Shown: positions 42,301-53,200 of the stretch, in pieces
Numbering within the stretch: position 1 is the first letter of the stretch
Layout: each line of letters begins with the position of its first letter
Assembly: GCF_000247815.1 (NCBI RefSeq)
Contig: NC_021680.1
Coordinates: 806,001 to 870,000 of the forward strand
Source: Ficedula albicollis
Taxonomy: Eukaryota; Chordata; Aves; Passeriformes; Muscicapidae
DNA: 64,000 nucleotides
Direction: 5' to 3'
Translations under genes and position numbers: made by a program
Notes under the pieces: generated by a model
Told to the model about the DNA's origin: nothing
The model's database searches: none
What the model saw: only the letters and a program-made list of their open reading frames with translations

Positions 42301-43957
42301 CCCAGCTAATCTTGCAGTCTTCAAGAAGGCACATCATTGCTCTGGGAACCAGCTACCCACTCACACACATGAAGAGGAAGAAATACTGATCCAACAGCCC
42401 AAAGAAATCATCCAAACCTACATAATGCCCATAAATCCTGGAAGTAGCAGGTAGGGACCTGGATCTCTCAGTACTGGAAGAAAACCAGGATATATACAAC
42501 AGCTCATCAAGGTGCTGAAAGCACCAGGCACAGAGGTTGGTGTACTGTAAGTCCTCAGAACACATCAGTGGGATGTCACATCATTTTATTCCACAGAAGA
42601 ACAGCTAAAGAAGTGCCCTGCTTCTCACATTGCCAAACCAACATTCCTCCAGCCAGTGCAAGTATTTCCAGTGCACACATATACTCAGGCATCAAGGCAG
42701 CTCCTGATTTCCCACATAAGCCAGTTTTTAGGAAGAGATCTCCACATGAGTGATTATAACCCAGCTTATCACTGTCACCCAAAGCTGCCCACCTGCCCTG
42801 CCAACACCTCCAGCAGAGCAAGATCCCAGCCAGCACCAGTTCCAGGATCTTCCCCAGCCGTTCAGGACACAGCCAGAAGGCAGAGACTGAGCCAAGGCTT
42901 TGTAAAATAGAGCATGTTGTAGGTGAGGAGGAGGGGAGACAGCTTTTTGAGCAAGTAATTTCAACTGCCTTGAGAAAACAGGTTGTTAAAATGATAGAAA
43001 TAAATGGGTTGTTTGAGTAGCCACAGAAACGCTTTCAGAGAAAGTTTCTGAGTAGGAACATTGATTGCAAATACTTATTAAGTGATCCTCCATTATCAAA
43101 GAGAAGTGATACATATGTTTACAAATTTTGATACGTTTTTATTAATCCTACTTAACTGTTTGGTTCTCTAAACCTTTCCAGAAGGACTGTCAACAAGCAA
43201 CTCCCTAAACACAAATTCCTCTTCTGCATGGGCAGGCGTGGGCCCTGGAGGAGTCACTCACACATCTGCCTGTACCAAGGAACGCATGGCGCCAGTGTTA
43301 GACTCAAAAAGGCTCTTTTGATCCCAATCTCTCAAAAAAGGAGGAACTCACTTCAGAAGATGGGTGATAGGGCCACTGACACACCTTTGTCCATTCATGT
43401 AATCCACCAGCCAAGAGGCTGTAGGTCCCTCTAACTCAGCCCCCTGTCTCCCACAGGAACTGGCCTTGATGCTAATGGCAAGAACTGAAGAGAAGGTGGA
43501 AGGTGGAGGTGTTTTCCCAGGATGATTCTCCAGCTCCTAGCAGCCCAGCACTTAAAAACTCGCAAGCTGTAAATTGCTTCAGGGCTCTGTTTAGGCCCAT
43601 CATCAAGAGTTATCTGCCATGAAATTGCCAAGCTCCTTTTTAAAGGTTCATGATATTTTTTGGCTGCCACAGTGTCCCAGGACAACATGTTTCCAAGGCT
43701 GAATTAGCTCCCCCCTCCCATAGCATGTAAAGCTGTTTGATTTAAACCTGAAGACCATTATTTTCTTACCCTGCAGGAAACAACAGTTACCTTCTAATTA
43801 TCTTCTTGGGTGATTTTATCCAATTCTCAAGTCCTCCTTGCTGATGCTTTTCCCAAGCTTGTGAGTCCTGACCTAGGCTACCCTCAGATGGAAGCTGTGA
43901 CACCAAGTTATATAAAGCACAGCTCCTTGCTCTTGCCAACATATTCTCCAGCAGCAA

Positions 43958-44121
43958 TGTCAAGTGTGAGCGATGCCCTGTGCTGGGACAAGTGTTCTCC
44001 TCTGGGTCTCCTCCCTGGAGCTGCTCTTCCAGTGGAGAAGTGTCAAGTGTGAGCGATGCCCTATGCTGGGACAAGTGCTCTCCTCTGGGGCTCCTCCCTG
44101 GAGCTGCTCTTCCAGTGGAGA
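43958..44121. repeat. 83-bp tandem direct duplication
   Basis: Units 43958-44040 and 44041-44121 begin TGTCAAGTGTGAGCGATGCC and end GCTCTTCCAGTGGAGAA. Three or so substitutions separate them. This accounts for repeated peptides in chance open frames there. Confidence 0.93.
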
Positions 44122-45874
44122 ATCTGAAGGTCTGCTTATTCTAAGCAGGCTAGAGAGAGGCACACAGGCAGAAAATAGGTGAGGAGGATCCCTGCCTCAG
44201 GTCACTGCTTCAACAAGAGACAAGATTTCCCTCTGAGAAAGCCAGAGGGATGCACAGATTGTCACCCCCTGGCTACTTGGGCAGCAGTTTCTGTCCAAAG
44301 AAGAGTCATCATGCTGATGGCCAGATTCCTGCAGGCTTCCACAGCCTCCATCACCCTACTGGAAGAAGGGGATCCCTCCAGCCCTCTCCAGTAATCCTGC
44401 CTGAGGACTGCAATGTTCCAGCTAGAAACAGCCCTCTGAGTACACAAGAAGCCCAGTGATGCTGGTATGGTCTGCAAGCTCCACCTGCCACAGAGATCAC
44501 AGCCAGTCCACCAACACATTTTGTTTTCAGAAGCTGAAAACCCCAGTGTGCTGACAAGTCACTGATTCTTCATCATTAGCACCTTGCCTAAGAGTGCACA
44601 TAGCACGGCTGGGGTTTGCAGCAGAAAATGGGAAATATCCTCTCTCCACTTATGGCTGTTACAGAACAGTTCATCACAACAGGAATCCCAGCAGGGCCCA
44701 AAGCAGAGGCTCACAGGTACAAACTGACAGGCACAGTACATCCCATGGATTGCATTCCCAAGCAAACATCTCCTACCAGCTCAAGCACTAGAAAAGCAGT
44801 TACACCTTTCTACACACATTTGGTGTTGCAATTTTCAAACCACTAAAGACAGTGGGTTGCAGGAACCAGGTGTGTTTGGGCCTTCAGCACTGCTGCAGGG
44901 TTGCAAAATGGAACCAAACTCTTTGCCACAAAAGCTCAAATCACCTGTGGGCCAAACCTAGGCTTACGTCTCAGCCACACACCTTCCACAGACATCTTTG
45001 CCAGACAAGCCAGTTCATCAGTCCAAGAGTGCCACACCCTGCATAGTTCAATCCTAATCCAGCACCTGCAAATTCCACTGAGAGCTGGAACAGAGCATCT
45101 CTGTCACCAGCAGTCAAGCACACACAAAGCTTTGGGCTTCTCTGTACTGCCCAGACATTATTTCCCACACAGAGAGAATGCAGTGGAAGGACTTTTCAGA
45201 CACACAGACCTCATCCCTCCCTCGCTGCAACTGTGTGGTCCCAGGGGCCTTAATTATCCAGCATCCTTCTTGCAGGGAGCTGCTCTCTGGGAACATTTGC
45301 ATGTTCAACTCCTCTGGACAAGTTCTGAGGCAGACAGCTAATCCTCTCCCAGGTCTCAATGTCATATCAATTTTCCCGTTCGAAGCTGAGCTCTCTCCAT
45401 CAGGGGTTTTAAACTAATGAGACGTACTGAGGCCTTCAACTCTGGGAATATCAAATGCAGTGGGATTCAATTTCGTTTGATTTTCCTGTGGTTTTCCCTT
45501 TGTAATTAACACCAGACAGCATGCAACTCCTCTTCATCCTTTACCACTGGATACCATCTCCACTCAAGAAAAACATGTCAGGAAAGGTGATGCTTCTACC
45601 CTATGCTGCCAAAAGCATAATATTTTTTTTTGCTTCCTTCCCCCTAGTGTGAATATAATCCACATCCTCAAGGTACTATTCAGACCCTTAAATCTCCAAG
45701 AGCAGTGGCACAGATCCCTCAGGGTTCACAGCCTCTCCTACTTCTTACTCATACAGATTATGCTCCAGAAACACTGGTGCATGGGCACAAGCTCTGAAAG
45801 GGTTTAATGGGTCAGTCTTTCCTAAAATCCTTAGGGGGCAGAGAATCTCCAATCTGCCCTAGCAAAGATGAAGA

Positions 45875-45950
45875 AGTATGAATCATAGAATCATTAAGGT
45901 TGGAAAAGACCTCTAAGACTATTGAGTCCAAGTGTGTTTCCATGTGCATC
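45875..45950 (-). mobile_element. CR1 tail remnant (reverse orientation)
   Basis: Contains GAATCATAGAATCATTAAGG and TTGGAAAAGACCTCTAAGAC, the antisense of a CR1 3' end. The rest of the element is too diverged to bound. Confidence 0.7.
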
Positions 45951-47080
45951 CTTTCCAAAGACAGCCTCATAGTGTTTCTACTACAGCAGGTTTTCCACAC
46001 TGCTAAAACACAGCAGCTGGCACTGACCATTGGCTTGGAGACCACACAAGTCAATATCCACTTTTTAAAAAAAAAACCTAAATGAGCTCAGTTGTGCCAC
46101 ATCTGGCAGGACCTGCAAGAAAGGCAATGCTCCACTTGATCAGAGGAGTTTGGAACAGTCCCTCAGTGTAGCAAGGGGCTGCTGCAACGTGCAATGGGGG
46201 GCTGGTGCAAAAACCTGATCAGCAAGGGTCAGCTCCTACAGGCACTGTTATATGAAGGTTTTGAGGGAGAATGGGTATCTTTTAGTGTCCATTACTAAAA
46301 CCAGACACTGCCAACATCCTATGGCCTCAGCCCAGCAGAAATTCCTGCAGAAGGGCTCTCCTGCTACCTGAGGCAGGAAGGGAAGATACTGCTCTAAGCA
46401 AAAGCAGGTCAGATCTGCATTATTCCAAGAGAAGCAGATCCTTCTCCACAGTTAGGACAATAAAGGTTACCAGCCATACACCTTGACCCTGGACTCTCAC
46501 TGCAGGAGCCACAATAAAGGTTCAGAACAAGACCTGTGGTTCTCTCTGCCCTTCAAGCACATATATTAAATATACACTTTTGAAAGGCACAGCATACTGC
46601 ATGATATATTCCAAATTAGCATGCAAAATACCTCATTGTTCAAAGAAAAAAACCTGTTTTGTTTACAAAAATTCAGTTGTCACCTTGACCTTTCTACATA
46701 GGATAGCAGAAGCTGCAAGGGACTCACCTGGACTAACGCACTCTGCAAATTTAAAATCATGCTCTTTCTTTGTATATCTATAACAGCCACATCCCATTTC
46801 TTACAGGGATTTCCATGCCAACAGCCCAAAATGACCATTTCAAGAGATGTTGCATTGCATCTGCCCTCACCCCAGCTCCACCTTGGAGAATATTTATGTT
46901 CCATTAACTGGATCATTTGCCACCTGAAGCTGCAACCAACAAACTCTCCCATACCTGCAGCACTCTCATGGATGTTTGAGGGATGAATCCCTCCCCTGTT
47001 AATGCTCACAGTGCTATGTCCCTGCCTTGGAAAACACAGCCCAGCCTCTTGCTGCTGTGCTAGGAACCTGCAAGTTCCAC

Positions 47081-47190
47081 GTGTCCAACAGCACCTCGGA
47101 GGAGAGTTCAGCAACACTTTATCATCGTTTCATCAGTGTCCAACAGCACCTCAGAGCAGAGTTCAGCAACACTTTATCATCGTTTCATCA
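47081..47190. repeat. 55-bp tandem direct duplication
   Basis: Units 47081-47135 and 47136-47190 begin GTGTCCAACAGCACCTC and end CACTTTATCATCGTTTCATC. A few substitutions separate the copies. Confidence 0.92.
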
Positions 47191-48675
47191 CAGAGCTCCC
47201 CACACTGCCTGGCAGCCCCAAATGAACCCTCCACGCTGTGACAGCACCAGGACCACAGAGGTTTCATCAATATTCATGTCCCAGTGACACTCCAGAGAGC
47301 AATGGAAGCTCGTTTTCACCAGATCATTAAACAAAGGGAAATGAGTGACCTCGCAAGACCAGCTGTGTCACTGGTGTCACCAGGAGCTGAAGGGACAGAG
47401 ACAGGGTCATCACCTAGCACTTCTTTTAATAAATAACAGTTCTAAATGAGCACGGCCTTGCCATGCCCAGTGGAGCCCACATGAGACTGGAAGCATCACA
47501 CACAAATATGCCCAAACTGCAATGTCGGGCACGGCAGTGCCTCCTCTCAGCAACCCTGACCAGGGGGATGCTGTTGGAGGAAGCAGCATCCAGCAAAACA
47601 GGGCTGTAAATCTGAAATAAACTGCTGTTTCAGGCACAGTTAGCCCAGTGCAGAGAACACACACAACTCTCTCCAAGGGCAGTAGCATTTAGGAGCGCTC
47701 CAGGGCTTCCTGGAATGCTGCATCCCAGCTCAGGGTGTTTAGCAGAGAGCTTCCCCAGGCTGCACTACAGCACTCCACATGCAGAGACTGGATTACAGAC
47801 TCTAATTGCTGCCATCCATCACGTTAACAATTAGCATCAGGTTAATGCATTTCCACTGCTCTCAGGAGAGGACGAAGAAGGAAAAGGGACTCTTAGTCCT
47901 AGTTTACCTCGAATTCACTGGGAGGCCACAAGAAAGCAACTCACAGGCAAACTTTCCCCATACCCAGGTTACTCAGGATATTCCCAGACTCTGAAAAAAC
48001 CAAAGCCCCACGGGAAAAGATCAGCTCCTTCTGCCCTCCTAATCCAAGCAGACAGCTGCCCTACCTCCATGTTCCCACATACAGAAAGTAGCAAATGGAA
48101 AATCACCTTTCACCCAAAACAAGACAACCTCAGGGGTGGAAGAGAACACAGACTCTCTTTTCCTAGTTCTTTAACTGATGTTGATACCCAGCTCAGGTAC
48201 ACAGTTAAGGTTGATTCAGCCTCTAAACTTTTCCGTGACCTTTGATCTCCAAACGTCCAAAGGTGGTACCAAGAGTGCAACAGGCAAGCAAAGAACCTCC
48301 TGTACTCCACGTGCATGGCTGCACACTGAGTCTAAGGGGATTTACAGCACGCTCTACTTCAGAAAAGTTTTGCTATTTGACTCCTTCCAGCCTCAGGGGG
48401 ATGAAGTGTAGAGTCTGAAACCAAAAATCTGAGGAGCAAATCTAAAATCACAAGATTTATTTCTAAAATTATTTGCCAGATCTGCAACTTCCAGAGGCAA
48501 GGAGTCCCCTGTACTTATTTTTCCTCTGAAAAAGAGATTGTCTGAGTAACAGGATAGACTATGTTCAGTCTTGGAAGAGCAGGATGTCCAAGACCTGAGG
48601 TGAGAGATTTGCACACTCACACCCCTTTAAACCAACTCAAAGGACCATAGGGCAGCAAAATCAATGGGGCACGAA

Positions 48676-48836
48676 CCCCACAGTCTGCCACGGGCGGCCA
48701 CTACCCCACATCCCTTCACGAGGGGATCCCCACCGCACGGCCCATCACAGGCAAGTGTTAACCCCACAGTCCTTCAGACCGGCATCGAGACCCCACAGCC
48801 TGCCACAGACAGGTTCCGGCCCCACTGCCCAACAGA
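48676..48836. repeat. imperfect ~28-bp GC-rich repeats upstream of RPPH1
   Basis: CCCCACA-type units start near 48676, 48704, 48728, 48762, 48791 and 48820, often followed by GTCTGCCAC or GCCTGCCACAG. They form a short degenerate minisatellite at the left edge of the CpG-rich block. Confidence 0.6.
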
Positions 48837-48972
48837 GAGACTCCCGGCCCCAGCTCCGAACGCAGCCCGTCAGGCGGCACGCCCGCCCCGGGACACGCCC
48901 CCAGACCCCTTCCGACCAATGGGCGGCCCGGAATCAGCATACATTGCAGTGCGCGCCGGGTAGCGCCGGCGC

Positions 48973-49015
48973 CTCACCCTGACCGCAAAGAGCTGCCGGA
49001 GCGGGGCTATATATA
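48973..49015 (+). promoter_or_regulatory. duplicated Pol III core promoter (copy 1)
   Basis: Identical PSE (48973-48992) and TATATATA (49008-49015) to the full-length gene. The upstream half site reads ACTGCAAT on the - strand instead of ACTACAAT. A CCAAT box (GACCAAT, 48914-48920) lies just upstream and is not part of the duplicated unit. Confidence 0.85.
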
Positions 49016-49034
49016 CCGGCAGCGGCGGTTTCTG

Positions 49035-49236
49035 CGGCGTCCGGGGGAAGCTCACTGCCGAGGCCACCCACGGGGTGCGCGTCACCCGCGCCCCGCCTCG
49101 GGGAAGGTCTGAGGGAAGGGCCGCCCGCGGCCCCAGCAGGGCCCCGCCCGCGACGGGCGGGTGAGCCACCAGCAAGGGGGGGCGCGGCGCGGGCCGGCCT
49201 GGGCAGGAGAAGCCGCGGCGGCTCCGCTCCCCGCGG
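49035..49236 (+). pseudogene. truncated RPPH1 duplicate (5' ~202 nt)
   Basis: Identical to the first ~202 nt of the full gene except for one C/T difference (49230 against 49542). It carries the CR-I type block but stops before AGACTCACGGCC and the CR-V strand, so helix P4 cannot form within it. It then joins directly to the promoter of copy 2. It cannot be a working RNase P RNA alone, although its promoter looks intact. Confidence 0.92.
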
Positions 49237-49265
49237 GGCCCGGAATCAGCATACATTGTAGTGCG
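49237..49265 (+). promoter_or_regulatory. putative distal element (ZNF143/Staf-like half site), copy 2
   Basis: The + strand ATTGTAGT at 49255-49262 reads ACTACAAT on the other strand, the first half of the ZNF143 (Staf) SBS motif common in Pol III snRNA-type promoters. The neighbouring ATCAGCAT resembles a degenerate octamer. This is motif matching by eye. Confidence 0.45.
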
Positions 49266-49284
49266 CGCCGGGTAGCGCCGGCGC

Positions 49285-49327
49285 CTCACCCTGACCGCAA
49301 AGAGCTGCCGGAGCGGGGCTATATATA
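49285..49327 (+). promoter_or_regulatory. type 3 Pol III core promoter (PSE + TATA) of full-length RPPH1
   Basis: The proximal sequence element resembles CTCACCCTGACCGCAAAGAG (49285-49304). About 17 bases after its AAAG core comes TATATATA at 49320-49327, the spacing that directs RNA polymerase III on U6, 7SK and H1 genes. The start is expected about 25-27 bases after the TATA start. This promoter lies inside the tandem duplication and is copy 2. Confidence 0.9.
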
Positions 49328-49346
49328 CCGGCAGCGGCGGTTTCTG

Positions 49347-49676
49347 CGGCGTCCGGGGGAAGCTCACTGCCGAGGCCACCCACGGGGTGCGCGTCACCCG
49401 CGCCCCGCCTCGGGGAAGGTCTGAGGGAAGGGCCGCCCGCGGCCCCAGCAGGGCCCCGCCCGCGACGGGCGGGTGAGCCACCAGCAAGGGGGGGCGCGGC
49501 GCGGGCCGGCCTGGGCAGGAGAAGCCGCGGCGGCTCCGCTCTCCGCGGAGCCCCCGGCGGATGCTCGTGGCCCCGCGGCGCTTTGAGACAGACTCACGGC
49601 CGGCGCGCTGAGTCCAATGGGTGAGGTGGGGCAGCGCCCCATAACCCAATTCAGACTACTCTCCCCCGGACACCTT
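49347..49676 (+). ncRNA. RPPH1: RNase P RNA (H1 RNA), full-length copy
   Basis: This is the catalytic RNA of nuclear RNase P, which cleaves 5' leaders from pre-tRNAs. Blocks match the known vertebrate RNA in order: GGGAAGCTCA near the 5' end, CR-I type GGAAGGTCTGAG at 49414-49425, GGGCAGGAGAAGCCG, CGGCGGATGC, AGACAGACTCACGGCC around 49585-49601, GAGTCCAATGGGTGAGGTG, and the CR-V strand ATAACCCAATTCAGACTACT at 49641-49660. TCTGA of CR-I can pair with TCAGA of CR-V to form helix P4. The length of about 328 nt is close to the 341 nt of the human RNA. The 5' end is inferred by alignment to the conserved block and spacing from the TATA box; the 3' end is set by T5. The gene is very GC-rich. Confidence 0.96.
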
Positions 49677-49679
49677 TTT
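49675..49679 (+). terminator. Pol III T5 terminator of RPPH1
   Basis: A run of five T follows the last conserved RNA segment after the GGACACC stretch. It is the first run of four or more T after 49,035, so it serves both promoter copies. Confidence 0.92.
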
Positions 49680-49765
49680 CCGTCCGTCCGCCTCACCTTC
49701 CCCAGACACCGCTCCGCTCCTACCCCTGCTTATTGTTGACTTCAGCACCCCAAACCCAGAGCCCG

Positions 49766-49835
49766 GCAGAGGGCAACAAAGATCGTTAGAGAGCACTCGG
49801 CTATGAGGAAAGGTTGAGTGAGTGAAGAGGTAGCT
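49766..49835 (+). mobile_element. small CR1 remnant between RPPH1 and SEC16B
   Basis: The phrase GAGGGCAACAAAGATCGTTA then GGCTATGAGGAAAGGTTGAG matches the CR1 segment that normally lies upstream of its 3' tail. It lies in the gap between the two gene ends. Confidence 0.65.
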
Positions 49836-50055
49836 GGGAGGGAAGTTCATTAAAATAGCTATGTATAAAAACCTAAACGTTACCAAAGAAAACTAAAAAG
49901 AAATACTGGACTGGATTTTAGGAACGACACATAAGGAATGACAACAATGACTTATACAAACCAGACTTAATTTTTGTGAAGGAGGAAGGTAGGGGCCTGA
50001 GTTCCCACCTGGGTGGCCAAACTGTTCATCCCCCCTCCCAGCCTCACACCCCCCA

Positions 50056-50061
50056 TTTATT
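50056..50061 (-). terminator. polyadenylation signal AATAAA for SEC16B
   Basis: A canonical AATAAA hexamer reads on the - strand about 150 bases after the SEC16B stop, so the mRNA probably ends near 50,030-50,045. No other canonical hexamer lies closer to the stop on this strand. Confidence 0.7.
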
Positions 50062-50211
50062 GACTTTTAAAGCCAGAAAACTCTCCCTTATTTTACAAAG
50101 CCCTCCACCAAGCAGGCCGAACCACTGCTACCCCATGCAAAATAGCCACAAACACATTTTAATTTAAAAAAAACTTCCTGCAATTGCTCTCTGCCATCCC
50201 TACCCACCACC

Positions 50212-50274
50212 TCACAGTGGGTTGGGGTAGCGATGTCGGGAAAGCAGCCTGGGTTGGGTGGGTCGGGCAGCAAC
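50212..50274 (-). CDS. SEC16B: SEC16B last coding exon and stop
   Basis: 20 codons, [20 protein letters not shown], then TGA at 50214-50212. The arginine-rich R-x-x-R-Y-P ending resembles the C terminus of Sec16 family members. The acceptor is CATAG after a CT repeat. The exon continues into the 3' UTR toward the polyadenylation signal. Confidence 0.91.
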   Translation of the reverse strand, partial: VAARPTQPRLLSRHRYPNPL

Positions 50275-53200
50275 CTATGAAAGAGAGAGAGGTGGTGTGA
50301 GTAATGTACCCCAAAATGTTGATTTCCCATCATCAGCATGTGACCACAAGCATCCTCCCTATGTTTTGTTCATTCATCACACCCCCCCATCGATTTACTC
50401 ATTAAAAAAACCCTATTCCCAGGACTGGTATCATCTAAACCCCCCCTGCCCATAGCAGATCACGATGAAATCTGGCACCTCCCCAAAGTCAGGAGTCACA
50501 CCCAGCCCCACCCAGGTGCAGCACCACCTCAGGAAAATGCTCTCACCTGAGAGACCTGGGCAGGGTTGAAAAGAGGAATTGAAGCAAGTGGTGGGAGAGG
50601 TCCAGGGTAGCCAGTCTGGAAGGACTGAAGAGAGAGAAACTTAACACACACCCCAAGCAGAGAGGTGTCCCGGACACCCCCATCGCACATGGACACACTT
50701 CCCTCCTCTCCTCACCTGCTGTCCTGCTGACTGCCTTCCCTCCTTCGCCCATGAGCCTTTCACATCTGCAGACACTGGACTAACAGCAAAGGTATTTTCA
50801 CCCTGCATTCCTCCTAGGGCCAGCAGCCAAAAACAAAAGCCAACTTAATTTTAAGAGGAGAAACTTGTAAAAGGCTGATGGAGGAGAGAGGTGAGGGGAA
50901 CCATGTAGTATTTACCAGGATTTGTGGAGAGAGGCTGAGCCAAAGGGTTTATCCCAGCTGCAAGAGGGGCAATGGGTGGGGGTGGTGACGTCTGCTCCTG
51001 AAATCACATCCACCCATTTAGAGCAGAAACTCCTTGAGTTGGGAGAAGACCTCTGCACCAGATACCACACCAGGCTTTTGGGGTACCCATTCTGCACCTG
51101 TCCTGCTGCAGGAAACACGGCTAAGGAGGGACTACAGGCTCAGAGCAAGCAACTCTGGCACAAAGCTAAACCAGCCTGAGGGTTCAAAATTAGGCAGGAG
51201 GCTGGACACTGAGCCTGGTTACAGTCTGAGGGGCCAACGTCCATGGGTCCCCTTCTGTTCTGCATTTCCTGCTAGTTTTAAAAGAATATCACAACGTTTT
51301 ATGCTCTGGGGCTGTAGGTCGTTCTCTACCAGGAAGAAACTTCCAGGGGAGGTTCTCGCTCCAAGCCCCACCATCAGGCATGTGATGCCCTGAGGAGCTG
51401 GCTAGCTCTGGGATAACCACGCATGGCTGCTTTCCCCTCACTGCTGCACTTCCAATTAAAGAGGTTTTCCCTTCCCTGCATCTCCTAAAACCTGTCAGAG
51501 CAGTGCTGCTCACAGCTGCTGTGTTCCGCTTGGCAAACTCTGCGATCCCTGCAGAGTTTGCCAAGGGCTTGGATGACCTCATGGATCAAAGAGCCTATAT
51601 GAATTTACAGTTATTATTAATTCACTTCCAGGCTAAGAAGGCTCCCAGTCCTGCTCTGTCCCCACACAGAACGGCCACAGCCCCTGCACGAGGACAGAGG
51701 GAGAAACAGTGGGTGATGAGGAGATGTGTCACCCATTCTCACAGCTGCACCCTGCATGTCACCAGGAACAGGATGGCTTTTTGTCCCCTACCTGTGATTC
51801 TGATGTAGGAGAGCATGAGTCTGTCTCAGACTCAGCCTTGGGAGAAGTTTCCTTGGTAGGTTTCGACCGAAACCAGCCAAACCACCTGAATCCAGAGCTC
51901 TGGGAAATGGAGGAAAAGAGTGGAAAGGGATAAGAATGGCAGGGTCCTCCAGTGCCTGCCAGGAGTGGGCACCGTTTTTCCAGGGGCAGGGCTGGCATCA
52001 GGGAAGCAAGCTCAGTGCGTGAGGCTCATGATGGCTCTGGCTTGCTCACCTTGTCCTCCTCTGGCTTCATGGCCTCTGCCCGCTCTCCGGCAGTGTCCTC
52101 ATCTGCGCTGTCCAGGGAGTGCCGGCTGTCCCCCAGCGAGACAGTGGAGGTCTCCGAGACAGTCCGACTCCTGGTCGGTAACTCCTCCTGCCATCAGACA
52201 CGGAAGCTGCCACGTGCTGTTCCCACGGGAGCTGCACTGAGCGTGGTCAGAGTCCCCGTGGGACTGCTCCACACCCAGATTACTGGAAAGCATTCCTAGG
52301 GACCCCTACATGCCTTACACAGCAAGGGCACCCGCAGCAGGGCACAGCTTTCACCCAAAGGAACCACTGGCACAATGATGGGGGCATTCCATGCGAATTC
52401 AGTGCATGGAAGGATGGACCAACATGTCCCAGATCCAGCCAGAACCCTCCATGAATTGGTCTCTCTGGCCTCTCTGACTCACCTGCTCTGTGGGAACGGC
52501 TGGCTGCACCCCTCCAGAGGATAGCCTGGGCCCCCAGGGCTCCCCAGCTTCTCCTGTGGAGCAGAGGGAAGGACACAGTCAAGAATTGATCTGTGGAGCT
52601 ATGGATTTATCTATTAGAGGTATTTCAAGAGCTTCTACCATGCCCCTCTCCAGAGCACAGCCATCCATGTGGTGGCCAAGATGTCATCCAAAATATGCAA
52701 AAAGCCATTCTGATCCCTGTCCCTGCCACCACCAGGGAGTAAGTGGCGAGGCTGAACTGGTGCATCTTAAAGGCAACTTCTAAGAATTCCTTGCAGTGAG
52801 GGTGGTGAGGCCCTGGCATAGGTTGCCCAGAGAAGCTGTGGCTGCCCCATCCCTGGGAGTGTCCAAGGCCAGGTTGGATGGGACTTGGAGCCACCTGGTC
52901 TATGGAAGGTATCCCTGCCCGTTGCATGGGGCTGGAACTAGATGATCTTTAATATCCTTTCCCAACGCAAACCATTCTGGGATTTTTGCAGGGAAACAAG
53001 GCTGCAGCACTTACCTGCTAGCAGCTCTGGCTGTGGAGGGGGCTCAGCAAAACCCCCTCCCAGAGGGGCAGGTGTCCCTTGGCCGAGCACTGGGGGCTGC
53101 AGGTCTCTCCCAGTGCTGGGCAGCGGCAATGCCACGACCTGAGCAGGTGCTGGGGACCTGAAGGACACATCCCCCTGGGAGCTCGGTCCCTGGGATGGCA

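Larger units (their letters stand above)
31038..43957. other. intergenic, no gene recognised
   Basis: About 13 kb of unique-looking DNA with only two CR1 tail remnants (35.2 and 36.3 kb). The longest open frame (174 codons, - strand, 34278-34802) has no recognisable domain and no supporting neighbouring exons. Confidence 0.5.
44122..48660. other. intergenic, no gene recognised
   Basis: Apart from the CR1 remnant at 45.9 kb and the 55-bp duplication at 47.1 kb, no exon, RNA gene or long repeat is seen. Open frames here are short and unfamiliar. Confidence 0.5.
48925..49548. repeat. 312-bp tandem duplication of RPPH1 promoter and 5' region
   Basis: Unit 1 is 48925-49236 and unit 2 is 49237-49548. 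Only two substitutions were found by direct comparison (48947/49259 and 49230/49542) and there are no indels. The junction lies at a GGCCCGG/GGGCCCGG sequence, consistent with a short-homology event. Confidence 0.95.
48840..49740. other. CpG island over RPPH1
   Basis: Dense CpG and very high GC compared with both flanks. It covers both promoter copies, the truncated copy and the full RNA. No exon of a divergent protein gene was recognised leftward of it. Confidence 0.85.

Noticed and set aside
48870..49649. 259-codon open frame on the - strand with an internal repeat
   Set aside because: It is antisense to RPPH1 and its promoters. The repeat is just the 312-bp duplication (a multiple of three) read in frame, and GC-rich DNA rarely contains stops.
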